Part shown: piece after piece, positions 1 through 12,810 of the stretch
Layout: each line of letters starts with the position of its first letter
Position numbering within the stretch: position 1 is the stretch's first letter
From: Lumnitzera littorea
Taxonomy: Eukaryota > Streptophyta > Magnoliopsida > Myrtales > Combretaceae
DNA length: 64,000 nucleotides
Reading direction: 5' to 3'
Assembly: GCA_024138015.1 (NCBI GenBank)
Contig: JAMXBB010000006.1
Coordinates: 77,874,627 to 77,938,626 of the forward strand
The notes under the pieces: model-generated
What the model was told of the DNA's origin: nothing
Seen by the model: only the letters and a program-made list of their open reading frames with translations
Databases searched by the model: none
Made by a program: the position numbers and the translations under genes

Positions 1-603
1 AATATGTAAAACCCTAACTTATTAATTGAAATTTTAATCACGTACAAAGACTTTAAACCCTAAACATATGTAATTGTAAGAGATTGACCTTGAACTTGAT
101 AAAAACCTTAATTGCATGTGAAAACCCTAAATTTTATACACATGTACATATGAGAAATGGAATCCAAACCTGATCAAGACTCTAAAACCAAAACTTTAAG
201 CTTATGAATGTACCAAATTGCTATGAAGGCGCTAAAACCCTAATTGAGCCAAATAACTGAACAATATGCCAAATCATATAAAATCACTAATGAACGATTA
301 GAGATAACTTTTAAATACTCATAAGTGTAAAAGCACAATTAATTCATAAAAATTTATAATATTATTTTATTATTAACCTTATATTTATATAGATAAATTA
401 GTATTATGCCAATTTAGACATTTAATTATTATTTAGATAACATGTAGTAAATATTAACAATATAATTTATAATTTACCTTATAATTATATTATTTATTAG
501 TCTAAATATTATTTATAGGATTAAAAATGTGTAAAGAAATTCTAATATATGTTTTATTGATTTATTATATTTGATTTTCTATTTTTCCTCTTACTTCATT
601 TTT

Positions 604-924
604 TTTTTCTCCATTTTCTTTTTATTTCCAAATTATTTATATATAATACATATAATATTTTAAGAGTTGACCAAGTCAACATGTCCTTATCAAGTGCATT
701 AAATTCTCTTATCAATTGCATTTAATTCCCTTATCTTATCTTTTTCTTCTTACCGTAAGTAACNTTTTTCTCCATTTTCTTTTTATTTCCAAATTATTTA
801 TATATAATACATATAATATTTTAAGAGTTGACCAAGTCAACATGTCCTTATCAAGTGCATTAAATTCTCTTATCAATTGCATTTAATTCCCTTATCTTAT
901 CTTTTTCTTCTTACCGTAAGTAAC
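604..924. repeat. Exact 160-bp duplication around a single N (assembly junction)
   Basis: Bases 604-763 and 765-924 read identically and are separated by one undetermined base at 764. In a region this decayed, perfect identity is best explained by two contig ends that overlap but were not merged. The true genome probably has one copy. Confidence 0.9.
666..680 (+). promoter_or_regulatory. Inverted pair of W-box cores in the giant LTR
   Basis: GTTGACCAAGTCAAC holds two TTGAC cores facing each other. The same palindrome occurs at matching positions in other copies (21796-21810; a double version at 49893-49926; a half-mutated one at 54291-54305), which suggests a conserved U3 element. TTGAC is the core of WRKY-binding W-boxes; binding here is an inference. 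The copy at 827-841 belongs to the assembly duplication. Confidence 0.5.
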
Positions 925-1349
925 ATGTGGTGCCTAGAATCTTCTTCATTTGTCTTCAATTTATACACATAAATAACCCACTTTTCCTTTCCCTTTTTGA
1001 TTGACACATACACATATATTTTCTCTCATCTTCTTCCCTCATTTTCTTCCATTTTCTTATTCACTTTCTCAACTTCCAAATATAACACCCAACTACATAA
1101 CCTTCAACACTTAAAAGGAGAAATTAACAGAGGAATTATTCAATAAACTACATATTAAGGTAAGTAATTATAGTTACTTTACATATTATTAATAGTAATC
1201 TTTTATATGAAAATAGGTTTTATGCACTTTCTTGATATATTTTGTTCTATCATATTTTTGATATAGTTAGTATATATTTTAGTATAAGGATTTAGAAGGT
1301 ACATGCAAATATGTTAACTTTAGATGTGTAATTCATTTGTTTTGAAAAC

Positions 1350-1386
1350 TTTGTTATATGTATGTACTATTATATGTATAAACAGA

Positions 1387-1421
<35 letters not shown>

Positions 1422-2060
1422 TATTACTATAGCTAGATGTATAAATATTTATATATATATAAATACATGTATATGGTTGACATACATATGTATAAGAATA
1501 TATATATATATATATATATGTACATAAACACACACACACACACAAACATAAATTGTAAGCATTATATGTGTGTGGGTATAAAACCGAAAATATGAGTATG
1601 TATAAATATTATGTATATTGAAAGACACTTAAGAATATATTAAGAAAATATAAAAATATGTATATATATACGTACACGTATATAAATACGTACAATAAAA
1701 GTATAGTACATGTATAAATACATGTATATGCGTATGCCTACATGTATAGACATACATATGTAAACATGTATATATGTATAAGCACATATACTAATATACT
1801 AAGTATAAGTGTATCTAATAATATATTAAATATAATAATATAAACAAGAATACATATCTATATATGTACATGTATCGTGTACATAATAAGATACTAAATA
1901 AAAGTATTTATATACTAAAATATCAAGTGTAATAAAACGATTAAGAATATATGTATGTACATAAGCACATAAGTATTTATATATAATTATACATATACAA
2001 TATATACTTATTTAATGTAATAAAATAAAATATGCATACATATATAATAGGCCAAAACCC
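1350..2060. repeat. TA-rich low-complexity tract inside the giant LTR
   Basis: Runs of (TA)n at about 1389-1419 and 1500-1520 sit within several hundred bases of degenerate TATGTATA-type sequence. Equivalent tracts occur in the other copies (about 20720-21290, 33360-33667, 51230-51900 and 55200-55570). Tyr/Ile-rich ORFs in these tracts are composition artefacts. Confidence 0.8.
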
Positions 2061-5000
2061 ATAATACATAATCAAGGCCTATAATTTATTAATTAACTAA
2101 GTATAATAATATATAAATATACCAAATAATATTATAAAATTTAAGAAATATAAAAATCAATAAAATTTAACAAAGTGCCACATGGACCACTAAGATAATG
2201 CCACATCAGCAATTTAATTCCAATTAAATAACTAAACTGAGAACTTCAAAATAACTAAAGAATAATAATAGTAAAATGAATTCAGTGAATTCATAATAAT
2301 AACAAAATTTCAATAAATAGCAAATTAAGCTTAAAATAGGAAAATAATGAAATCTATATAAGTTAAAGCTAAAAAATAAGAAATCATAAGAATAAAAAAT
2401 TTAGAAATTAATTAAGTTGTAAAATAATGAAGGAAAACTTGAAAATCAATAGATAAAAATATTTTAGTTAAAATAATTAAATTTATAACAATTTAGGCTT
2501 ATCTCGAAAAATGCAAGTTTTAATGTCCAAAACTGATTCCCACTACGTGAACATATGCTAAAAAACAATAAAAATCGACTATAAGTTTATAAATAACGGA
2601 GTTAGAATGACAAAGCTATACGTGATTTAAGATTTAGAGAAAATCAAGGAATATAACTAAATTGATATCTGACAAATAAATAATTAAAATAAAACTTTAA
2701 CCAATAAAAAAATATCCAAACACAATTACTTATAAATGTATATATATAGATTCCTAGAGGAAGATAAACACATATAAAACACGAATAAGACATAATTACA
2801 TGATCAAAATATTCTTTCAAACGTCAAAATGTTAAATATACACATGTGTACTTAAAAGTTAAAACATTCTGAAGAAGATATACTTTTATATGTAATAGCA
2901 ATATATGTGTTAATAAGAAACAGTAATAATAATAATAACCAATAATAATGATGATGATGATAACAATAAAATAAAATCATGCAAATAGAGGAAACAAATT
3001 GAATATGAGTATACATACGTGTACAATATAATTTTAAAATAATACTACAATATTATTGAGTTAAATTTTTCGATTGTGTAAATATATGATTTTAATATTT
3101 ACTCTATTACTTTATCTAACTTATCCTACTATATATGGGAATTACAATTAAATTATAATATAACAATATGCTAATATAAAACTTATGAAAAGTGAAAACA
3201 TCCAAAATCGTATAATATTTACTAAATTATATATTATTACTTATACAATAAAATAATATTTCCCAACAATCACAATAAATAACTCAAAGCATGTTTATAC
3301 TATACTTGGGCCATAATAAGAAAATGGGCAAATTATGATAAGCATATAGTTAACTAAGGAACCTAGCTTTTTAGAATACTTATAAGTCTTATTATCTTTT
3401 AGGTACTTAATTATCAAGTATAAAAAAAACCCCAAAAGCTTGGAAAATGAGTAATAATCTAGGTGAGGAAGTTCTAATGATCCGCTATCTACTCGTATGT
3501 GTTATGTATATGATGTTTTGTTGATTGTTATTGCTTGTATGTAAGAATGACTATTTTACTTATTTACTATCATCCATGTGATCACCTTCTTATACCAATT
3601 AACATAAATATCTTATCAAACTAACCGGTTATATTCGTCGCATGTCTATGAATCAACTGATGTACTAATGGAGAGTGCTAGCTTTGCGAATTTCTAAAAA
3701 AAGTATTTTTAGAAAAAATTTTCTTAATCTTAAATATATTTTTATTAATTTTCGTATGGCTTATGTGAGGGCTCATAGCACTTATAAAAGATATTTTTAT
3801 TGTTGAGGCAAAGTTAACATGATATCTCTAGTTGATTGCAAGAGGACTCGCATATTTGCACCTGTACGGCTTTAGATATATTTTGATAGCATGAGGACTC
3901 GCTTTGTATGCCCGAAAGGCCTTAGACATGCTCAGTGGATGGCCCTAGTTAGGGTCTACCTATTTGAATTGGTATTTCTTTCTCAACTAGGGTAATAGTT
4001 GAGTGTTGCTTGGAAAGATGGTGCCCCTAAGCAGCCTTATGCGGTTAAGGTGAGGTGTCTCGTGTGGGTAAGTATGGGGGATAATCAAAGTGTAGATGAC
4101 ATAATTCTACACATTCCATAGTTCTAGACTCCTTGGATGTGCTGCTTGTATTCATCGTGCTTGTATTTATTTTGTATGTAGATAGCTTGCATGTATGCTA
4201 ATAATATTTAATAACTTGCTTGAATAGTAGTGGTGAGAAACGAAGTCACTGAACTGTGGTTTGCTCATTCCCTTATAGTTTCTTTTGCAAGTTCATTTAA
4301 GCTAGGATTAGGACAAATTTCGAATGCTAAGTGCAAATTGGAGATAAGTTTGTTAATGATAGAGTCAATAGATAAGTACATAGCCGATACAACAATATCT
4401 TTTGTAGAAAATATTTATATATTAATTATTTATATAATTTAGTATTTCTTGTAAATTGCAAGGTTGATTTACCCTATCTTATTATTTAGTAGGAGATATC
4501 GATTCTCTACGGTTCTGTAGGACTATGGAATATTAGATATCTATGGCTGTTTATATTTTATAGTAGGTCAATTATCACAACCTAGAGGGGAGTCGAGTCG
4601 TGGCAGTACCGCTATGTAATACATGAAGATCTAAGATCAAGCACCATCCTCGATCAGGGGCCTTCAACATAAACATATAAATTAAAGTTAAACTATCTAA
4701 ACAATCACTAACATAACATAGATAGGTGGGAATATCAAGTTTTCCTTAATTTAGCCATACAATACTAAGATAAATCTCCATAAGTAGTCTACGCTGCTCA
4801 ATAAACTAAAGATACTTAATAATTGGAAATTAAAAAGAGTCCACATATATAAACAAATGGTTTGCTTAAGCTCTCAACTTCTTCACATTCTAATTCCAAT
4901 TGGTCCTATTGAGCTCATGCATCCTATAGCCCGGCTCTAGCCATTAGTCCTACTACAACAATAAATTATAGGGGAGTAAGCTCAACTGCTTAGTGAGTAA

Positions 5001-7361
5001 CCTGCCTACTCTACAACAAGTAATATCAAACAAGTTATTTAACAAGCATATGAATGCATGGTCAAACATATGCAACGCAACAATATATACAGTCTATTGG
5101 TAACTGTATACAGCATGATTTTAACGCCCGCCATTACTCGAGTTAGGAAGTATTTCAGCACGATAAGATCTAGGTATCCACGACTAATTCGAAGTCTATT
5201 TTCATCAATATCACCCTCAGTAATAGACACGGTATGGCCTCAAGAAAAAGGCGGCACTCCCTGAAGCCAAGTAATTCCCAAAGGTCGAGGTAGGAATATA
5301 TCACATGAAGTATATCGTACGATAAAAATTTTCAATACATAAAATACAATATGAATCCTCTAGGCATGATCCCCCATTCTATTGCGTGATGCTAACACCT
5401 ATATTATCATGTTATAAGATGTGATGCATGTTCGGTTTAATTAGGGGTCATGTATTTATTAATCCGGTCCATAGGTGACCAATCAATATATAAATACAGA
5501 CACTCTAAGATCCTAAGTTCTAATGCAGCAAGCATATAATATTCATATCAACTTAAGGTATTTTTGCAAATAAGGTCAATTATGTCAAATACATACAATT
5601 TCCAGTTTGCCACAACATGCAATAATTTCAATTGTTGGATATAATTAAGTATTCCATTAACTACAAGCACAAACAAGCAAAGTAGGGGGTGGTGTACTCA
5701 CTTGGCCATGATGCTCAGCAATCCCCGTAATCTTCTATTGTGTCTAGGTCAAACTTTGCATCCCTTGAAGAAGATAATTAAGTTTTATAAGTATCCTATT
5801 TGCACCAATTAACTAGCCTTATCTCTCACCATCTTGAAGTTAGTTGTTTCGTAATTTAGACATATCTTCTTTGTTTTAACTCCATTTTTGATGATCTTAT
5901 AGTCATTTTCATCGTTTTCAAATGTTCTTTTATTTGGTGAAGTTGTTTTTAAGTTTCTATATTACTAAGTTTTCAATTTGGGCCCTATAAGGTCGTGGGC
6001 CCAAGTGGTGAGTTAGGTTACTTTAGGATTTGGCCCTAGTTTTGGGCTTTGGGCTTTATGTTTATTTTGGGCTTCTTTTAAGTATTTTAAATGGGATTTT
6101 TCTACCCAACACTTTAAAATTTTAAAGTAAGCCTTGATGATGCTCTTATACGTCCAAATGAGTCTTTTTACTAAGTTTAGGGCTTTAGTTCACCAAAGGG
6201 CTTATGAGAGGTATATTAGATGAGCCTTTGGGTTTAGTGGGCCCTTGAAATAACTCTTTCTAAGGCTTTTATCCTAGGGTTCAGATCTGGTTACCTAGCT
6301 ATATAGTCTCTAAAATTGGTTCTTTTGGGCTTTTTGTGTCTAATTTACTATTTAGGGCCTTAGGCTCAATCCCACTTGTTTTTTTAGACTTAAGCCCAAC
6401 ATTGTACTTAAGTTTAGCTCATTTTTAATATGGTTACAAATCTATCCATTATGTTTCTTAAGGTTATTAACACCATTCTTAAGCCTATAATCACTAATTA
6501 AGCTACTTAGGGCCTTAACCATACTTTACATTACTTAACTTGATTAATTAAGTCCTAAACTATACTTAATACTAAATAAACATGTTATTAAGCTACTAAA
6601 AACAAAATTCCAAATCTAGTAGTTCAATGAAAGTGGTTGCTAAGAGTGGTTTCTAAGGTCAAACTTCTCATTTTCATGCAACACTTGATTTTTATAGTGT
6701 TTTGGCTTAAGTAACCTATGTTTCTACTAATTTAAAACCATAATCATTTCATAAAAGTGTATGGAAGTGCAATGAGGGGACCAATATGGGGTGGCATGCA
6801 TGGAAAACAAGAGTCTCATCAACCTACTTAAAGATCTTCTACTAAAACTTACACTACTCTACACAACTTAGCCCATTTGAGTTATAACTTCTACTAAAGG
6901 TGGTTTTTCTTGTACTTACCTTTGTAGACCTTCTTGAAATACCCTAGAACTTCTATGGAGTTGCTGTAAAATAAGTTTTAAGAAAGAAAACATTAGTATC
7001 TATCATTATTTTGCAAGAAATCTAAGGAAAACCCTAACCTAAGTTCTTACAGGAGCAAAGTGTGGAAGGCCTCCCTTTGTGGTTGTGTTCCTTGAGCCTT
7101 GGAGTGTGTAAGGGGGTGTAAGTGTGTCAGTAAACAAGTGGAATGTATATGTGAGGCGCGAGACTTGGTTTGGAGTGATTTGGAGTGGTGGTGGTGAAGT
7201 TATGGGGGTTGGTGCTAGGGTGGTTAGTGGTGGTTGAGAAGAGGAAGAAGGAGGAGCTTAGGGATTGATCTTTGAGAGGAAGTTTGAGAGAGTTTGTGGG
7301 TGTGTTCTATGGTTTAAGAAAAAAAAAATGAAGGTAGGAAATGAGCATGGTAGGTCGTGGA

Positions 7362-8180
7362 TGATGAGAATCAACCTATGGGACCTTTGACCTATAGTCG
7401 AGCCCAAGGACTAGAGGGGCTAGCATGACGAATATGTATGTTCCAACCAATCCCTACTAAAGCTAAGTACTTACTTACCGAGTCACCTTTAATGCTGTGC
7501 TGAATGACCACCCTTTATTCTGTGTTACGACTAGTTGATGATTACTCTAATGCCGAGCCAACTAATCACTCGACATCATCCTTGCTGAGAGACCAGGAGA
7601 CAGAGAATCCAGATTGACTAGGCCATTCCTACTCAGACAAGCCCACCCGTCCATACTTTTTATCTACATCCCCTAATAATCTTGCCAATACAGCATCGCT
7701 ACATGTACAGTATTATATGGAGAATTTGTAGCATCAATGATTGATTTCCTTGTATATTCATTTCTACTCTCTTATATCATATACATTACTTATTTAGGAA
7801 ATGTCCTTATTGTCTTTTCCCTTTTAGACAAGTTTCCCTAACTCACAGGTATAAATACTTTTGTACTTATAGCTATAACAAATCATATTACTTTCAATAT
7901 ACTTAAGTACTTTCTTCTTTACATAAACAATGCTTATTTACTCTCGGCATCACTCTTATCAACCCTTAAGCAAGGTTAGGAGGCGAGTAACCTCACTGGA
8001 CCAATTTGTGCATCAGATCGAATTATGCCATAAGTCTTCGGAAGTTTCTTTGGTGCATCATATTCTCTAAAATTGTTTGCGAGTTTTTGCTTATTGTTCC
8101 ATTAACCCTTTTTCAAACTTTCTACAAGCTTAGACCCATCCAACAACTGGCTTTGTTTATTCTTGGTTATAGTTTGCACC
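7362..8180 (+). mobile_element. Nested LTR with short leader, possibly Tat-like Ty3
   Basis: This stretch is foreign to the surrounding giant LTR. It begins TGATGAGAATC and probably ends TTTGTGCATCA at 8015, giving TGATG...CATCA termini, with TATAAATA at 7850-7857. The bases just after 8015 resemble a worn form of the GGCGCCGTCTGTGGGAA leader found downstream of Tat-group LTRs. The right border, where the host LTR resumes, is only approximate (about 8160-8190), and I could not establish a target duplication. The clade is tentative. Confidence 0.5.
7850..7857 (+). promoter_or_regulatory. TATA box of the nested LTR
   Basis: TATAAATA lies about 165 bases before the inferred LTR end, a normal place for an LTR core promoter. 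Confidence 0.45.
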
Positions 8181-8944
8181 AATGGAAGTAAGGAGGGTAA
8201 GGGGCACAAGCTTTGATTGTTTGAGAAATCAAGGTCAAGGTCAAGGTATAAAATGGGGACCATGTACCTTATGTGCTTTTTGCCAATTTGAGTAAGATCT
8301 TGTCCCCTTAGGGTACAAGGTATTTTAAAAGGAGATAAGAGTTTGTATTTTGGTCATTAATCATGTTTGACTTGTAGCTAAACAAGATGTAATGGGGTTG
8401 GTTAAGGATTAGGGTTTGATAAGGGCAATTAGTGGTGATTAGGCATGATTAGGCTAATTAGGTGCAATTAAGATGTGTTTAGGGTTTGGTTGGACTTTGA
8501 CACTATAATTTAGCTATTCTAAATGCTTTACATGTTTACTTAGGGTTCCCTTAGGGTTTAGTTCTCGTTATGGTAATTTGATCCGCGTACGAGCTCGAAA
8601 GTTAAGGTTTAAATCACTTAATACTACCAATCACTTATATTGATCGATCCAACCTTACTATTAGTGTTTATTGGTGACAATAAGATTTTTGATCACTTAT
8701 TTAAGGTTAGATGATCATTTTAGGGTTTCACCATCATTTTAGGATTTTTCAAGTATTAGGGTTCCTACTCATTCAGTTATGTTTTTAGAGCTTACTTCAA
8801 TTAGGGTTTTGGTCGAACACTTAGGGTTTGATTCTTTTACTTAGGTATTATTATCATGTTTAGGTTGGTTCTAGGGACTATCCAAGGACTTCTTCATCCG
8901 ATTCCACTTTTGGGTTATCGAAATTTCGTAGGGTTTACATCAAT

Positions 8945-9084
8945 TAATTAAAATTGAAAACCTTAGTGATTAATTATTTAAAGTCTGCTAATCTCTGACT
9001 TATAAAGCGATTTTCGTATCATGGATGCACACATAAGATGAAAATTTTAGGCAATCCCAGTAGGCCTCCTATAGGGTCTTGATA
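8945..9084 (+). mobile_element. End of the 5' giant LTR after the nested insertion
   Basis: This continues the LTR broken at 4572. It carries the conserved terminal block (a TATCATGG-type stretch, then CAATCC, then AGGCCTCC) and ends GGGTCTTGATA, equivalent to GGGTCATGACA elsewhere. The primer-binding site follows four bases later. Confidence 0.8.
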
Positions 9085-9088
9085 GAAG

Positions 9089-9100
9089 TGGTATAAGAGC
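9089..9100 (+). promoter_or_regulatory. Primer-binding site, initiator tRNA-Met type
   Basis: TGGTATAAGAGC differs by one base from TGGTATCAGAGC, the site complementary to the 3' end of plant initiator tRNA-Met. Its place right after the LTR end marks the start of the internal region and sets the element on the plus strand. Confidence 0.75.
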
Positions 9101-10370
9101 TTTAGGTTGTTAAAGATAGGAAAAACCTACCAAATGGAGAGATGGGATAGAACTTAGATAGAATTAGGATTAAAGATTAAAAGACTTAGACACTTAGATC
9201 ATATACTATATTTAGTATCACCCATACGTATTATGTCTATGTTATATGTACGTTTACTTATTAACTGTTGAACTTCCCTCTAATCTAGATATTGTTGATG
9301 TGTTTACTCAAAAGGCTTAAGTTTGAAGTGTTGAGACATGGATATAAGGAACAAGTGTTGAAAAGGGAATAAAAAGAGATATTTTCGATTGTGTTGAATT
9401 ATTAAGAAATATTTTTACCAGAGATTTAGAGTGCAAGAACACCTCAATTTCATGTTAAAGGTACTAAGTGCATTGATTAGGGGCTTATTAACTTTAGTGG
9501 TTTCAATAACTTTTGGAATTGGGAATTTAATAGCATAGATGGAATTTGAAAATTGTGTTGCAGTAGTAGATTGCAAATTTAATTTGGTGATTGAATGGTT
9601 CGATGAGTTCGAAACATGAGATAACATTACTACGATGTCAATTTTTCCTATTGTGCTAAGTGATTATAATACAAAGAGGATAATTGTACGAAGTTTTGAG
9701 GAATAATTACCTTAGAATATGATGCAAAAAAATTATATATAAGATGTACAATTGATGTGAGAGGTAAGTTGTTAAGATGATACGAAGATAAGTATCCCTA
9801 TACAAATAATTAAATACAAGTATATGTTGAAGATTAGGTATACTAAGATATTTCAACTATAGAATTGAAAGTTTAGATATCTTAGTTAGAGGTTCTAACC
9901 ACTAAAGATGGCAATAACAGAAATCAAATGGTGTAAATGCAGATTTGGAGAAATATTGTAATCGTAGGATTGTGAATCTAAACCATTGATTGAACAGAAT
10001 ATTAAGAATGAACCATAAGTAATATTATATGGATTTCAATTACAATATAATAAGAAGAAAAGTAGGATTGAACATGATGTGTCAAAATTAAATAGTGACC
10101 AAAATGTCATAATTAAGTAGTGACCAAAAAGTAATCACATTTAGAAAATAGAAAGTTATAAGAATGTAAAGATGATTGAATCAGATGATTGATGATTTAA
10201 CTAAATGAGTTGGATAAATGACACTGACTTGAGAATATATTATGTTGACAACGTTATTACTATTAATCTAATTTTGATCCCCTCTTGTGTCATAAAAATG
10301 AGGAAGTGGAGTTAACTTGAAAATATTCTAGGAGTAATGGAATCGTATAAGGTGAAATTATTTGAGTTTA
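9101..10370 (+). other. Decayed leader and upstream gag region of a Ty3 element; no domain seen
   Basis: This lies between the primer-binding site and the first recognisable gag residues. It is AT-rich and broken in all frames. I see no conserved domain and no further repeat family. It is probably the eroded leader and gag N-terminus of the element whose 5' LTR ends at 9084. Confidence 0.4.
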
Positions 10371-10890
10371 TCAAGGCAAATAGATACTTTGAAGGAAAAC
10401 TTGATGACCCAATTGAGACAGAAGATTGGTTAGCGTGAATTAAACAAACTTTAAAATCTATGAGGTTCTAGAGGATTTAAAGGTAACTTACAAGACTTTT
10501 ATGCTACACAAGGATGCAAGAATGTCGTAGATCTTCAAGAGTAAAGTTATGTCTCGACCTATCACTTGAAATGAGTTTAAGAAGGAATTCTTAAAAGAAT
10601 ATATTCCGGAAAGCTTACGAAAGAAACTTCAAGAAGACTTTTCTATGTATGACATGGAACTTTTGGCCCTAATCTAAGCTCTTCATATATGATAACATTA
10701 CCTTCTACCAAAATAATTTGTCATATACACAAATCATAAGTCTTTAAGATACTTGCAAAGGCAATCCAAGATGTTTAAACACCAAGCTCAATGGATTGAA
10801 TTTATGGAAGGATTCAATTTTATCATCAAATACAAGCAGGGCAAGAATAATGTACGCTTTGTCAAGAAGACATGTTCTTCTTATTGAGTT
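10371..10890 (+). pseudogene. Ty3 polyprotein remnant: gag fragment joined to RNase H
   Basis: Translation in pieces gives a gag core (YFEGKLDDPIETEDWL, then EFKKEFLKEYIPESLRKKL) followed directly, near 10640, by RNase H sequence (YDMELLAL, then YTNHKSLRYL, then EGFNFIIKYKQGKNNV). In an intact element protease and reverse transcriptase lie between these domains, so well over 1.5 kb is missing. Several stops interrupt the frame. The RNase H motifs are those of plant Ty3/gypsy elements. Known for the family: gag forms the particle and RNase H removes RNA during cDNA synthesis. This copy is dead. Confidence 0.75.
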
Positions 10891-11019
10891 GCAGACTAGA
10901 CTGTTGGGCTTCATAAGCGTTAAGGATTAGTATTAGTATGATTCTCATTTTGATCCTATATTTAGATGATGTGAAGAAGGAAGAACAGTAGATGAATACC
11001 GTATGAAGGATAACTACCT

Positions 11020-12060
11020 ATTTCGAGGAGGTTAGTTATGCGTGCTAACCTATTTGATAAGAGAAGCCCACAGTGTAAGACTTTTTGGGCACTTTGGAGA
11101 ACGAAGGACGTATGAGCTTTTGAATGACAAGTTCTTCTAGCTTAGGATGAAACATGGCATGCATCATGTGATTGAGGGATGCACTGTCTGCAAGAAAGCA
11201 AAAAGCCAAGCAAAATAAGGGAAGACAATGCCTCTTGTTACTTTGACCAAACTATGGGCCATCTAAGTATGGATTTTGTTCTTAGACTACCTCAAATTGC
11301 CCAATGCAAAGATTCTATAATAGTTGTCATGGATAGGTTCAACAAAATAGTACATTTTGTGCCTTACACCAAAACTAATAATGTCGAGAAGTACAGTGTC
11401 GAACAAAGACCTAAAATTCTTAAGCCATACTTGGAGAACTCTCTAGTGTCAAATGGAATTCAAGTTATTGTTTGGTACTTCTTATCACCCCCAAACATAT
11501 GACTAAATAGAGGTTGTCAATTATACCTTCGGGTCATTACTTCAAGTTACAATGGGAAAAAACTTAGCTAATTGGAACGTCTTCCTACAAGTGATAGAAT
11601 TTGCTTATAATAGAATGGTACATGCCACCATTGGTCACACCCCATTTGAGGTCGTCTATGGCTTCAATCCTAAGCTATCCTTCGACCATACCCTAATGCT
11701 GTCCACTAACTAAGAAGATCTAGAAACAAGAACAAGAGCTCAGTCCCTCCAACAGATCTACCAATGAGTTGCTTAGTACATTGACCAAGCTACTAGAAAA
11801 CTAAAGGAGAAAGGCAAAGAAAGGAAGACCAAGTAGTTTCAACTTGGTGACCAAGTATGTCAACACTTAAGAAAGGAAAGGTTTCTAAACAAGAGGAAGA
11901 ACAAGTTGTCTACCAGAGCTGAAAGACCATTTAAGATATTCTAGAAGATAAATGACAATACATATCAACTAGAGCTACCAAAAGACTTTGGAGTGTCAAA
12001 TGGGTTCAATGTTGCTAACTTCAACCCCTACCGACCCAAGGAGAACTTGGACAAAAACTA
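11020..12060 (+). pseudogene. Ty3 integrase remnant
   Basis: An N-terminal zinc-binding module is visible (GHFGERRT ... CTVCKKAK, 11080-11210). The catalytic core follows (MGHLSMDFVLRLPQ, with VVMDRFNK near 11325-11345; then FAYNRMVHATIGHTPFEVVYG at 11600-11660), and then the C-terminal part ending FNVANFNPYRPKEN (about 12005-12050). The first catalytic Asp is present in the MDFVLRLP motif. Frames change and stops intervene, so this is a pseudogene. I see no chromodomain after it. Integrase inserts cDNA into the host genome; this copy cannot. It probably belongs with 10371-10890, but the LTR following at 12225 is not of the giant family, so the composite may be mosaic. Confidence 0.8.
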
Positions 12061-12224
12061 GTTAGATTTGATGGCAAATCCCAATTTGCTCGGTAAAGAT
12101 AATAGGAATTAGGCCACCAAACCCTTAACCTAAGCCCAAGCCCTAAGACTAGAAAGCATGGCCAAATAAGTTCTTTCTTTATGCACTACATTTGAGGATT
12201 CCAAACTACTGCAGTCCATCAAGT

Positions 12225-12810
12225 TGATGCCCCGGTCAAGTCGAACCCTCTTATACTTATTGATAGTCTCCAATTGCTGACCTGAGACACATCCAAACAA
12301 TAGTTCGGCCTATCTAACTAGCTACATAGTTGACCTGAATCTAAGATGTACCTAATACGTCTAAAATGAACTTACCTCAGAAAAGTCACTTGATCAACTC
12401 AAAATTGCTAAACTATCACCTTAGCTCAGCATAATCACTTAATGGCACCTATGCTAGCTGAATAGTTATCCATCTTTTTGCCAAGCACATGACCATTAGT
12501 CACCCACCACATGTCCAAGGACCCTTGTGATCAAATCTTCCATATAAGATACCCATTTTGTTGTATTTTCAATTATACCCTTTGGGCATTCCTTGTAACA
12601 TACTTATTTTAGACATTACCCTTTTCTTCCACTTTAGGTAGAATGCCCTAACATTTTGGGTATAAATACCCACTATACATGTAACTGTAAATCATCTTAC
12701 ATTATCTCAATATTAAATATACTCCCTTTCACTCTTATCCTAACTCTCATGGGGGTTAATCTTTTTAAGGAGAATTATTTAATTAATTTATAAAGTTTTT
12801 TATTAGATCA
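12225..12810 (+). mobile_element. LTR-like sequence following the integrase remnant
   Basis: It begins TGATGCCCCGG after a non-conserved polyprotein tail and carries TATAAATA at 12661-12668. Its end is unclear, near a GATCAGATTATG motif that resembles the bases after the LTR at 7362-8015. Layout suggests a Ty3 LTR of the same general group. I found no second copy in the window to fix the borders. Confidence 0.45.

Larger units (their letters stand above)
1..4572 (+). mobile_element. Giant LTR (5' LTR of a decayed Ty3 element), main part, 5' end outside the window
   Basis: Non-coding LTR on the plus strand, split by a nested insertion and resuming at 8945-9084, where it runs into a primer-binding site; that makes it a 5' LTR. 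Its modules recur in the same order in the other giant LTRs: a region rich in AAACCCTAA-like motifs (1-300), an inverted TTGAC pair (666-680), a pyrimidine-rich stretch (about 960-1080), a long TA-rich tract (about 1350-2060), then conserved blocks near 2047 and 2490. From about 2690 it follows a divergent subfamily also seen inverted at 36729-38577 and partly at 35853-36728 and 50257-51228. No coding capacity was seen; the short ORFs are incidental. The first bases of the LTR lie before the window. Confidence 0.75.
4573..8939 (-). mobile_element. Giant solo LTR, nested, with TSD TCAAT
   Basis: The insertion begins TATCACAACC and ends GGGTTTACA, matching the family termini in minus orientation, and interrupts the LTR that resumes at 8945. 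The 5-bp target duplication TCAAT is seen at 4568-4572 and 8940-8944. The element is 4,367 bp including a nested LTR at 7362-8180. The end that is 5' in its own orientation (8400-8939) carries many TTAGGGTTT motifs, the complement of the telo-box. No internal region is present, so it is a solo LTR. Confidence 0.85.

Noticed and set aside
5039..5264. Overlapping ORFs on both strands at about 5.0-5.3 kb
   Set aside because: They sit in the conserved non-coding 3' block of a solo LTR; equivalent blocks in other copies have stops in these frames.
9089..9100. Possible tRNA gene fragment (also 24820-24831 and 43922-43933)
   Set aside because: Only the 12-base primer complement is present; no cloverleaf flanks it and the places match LTR ends.
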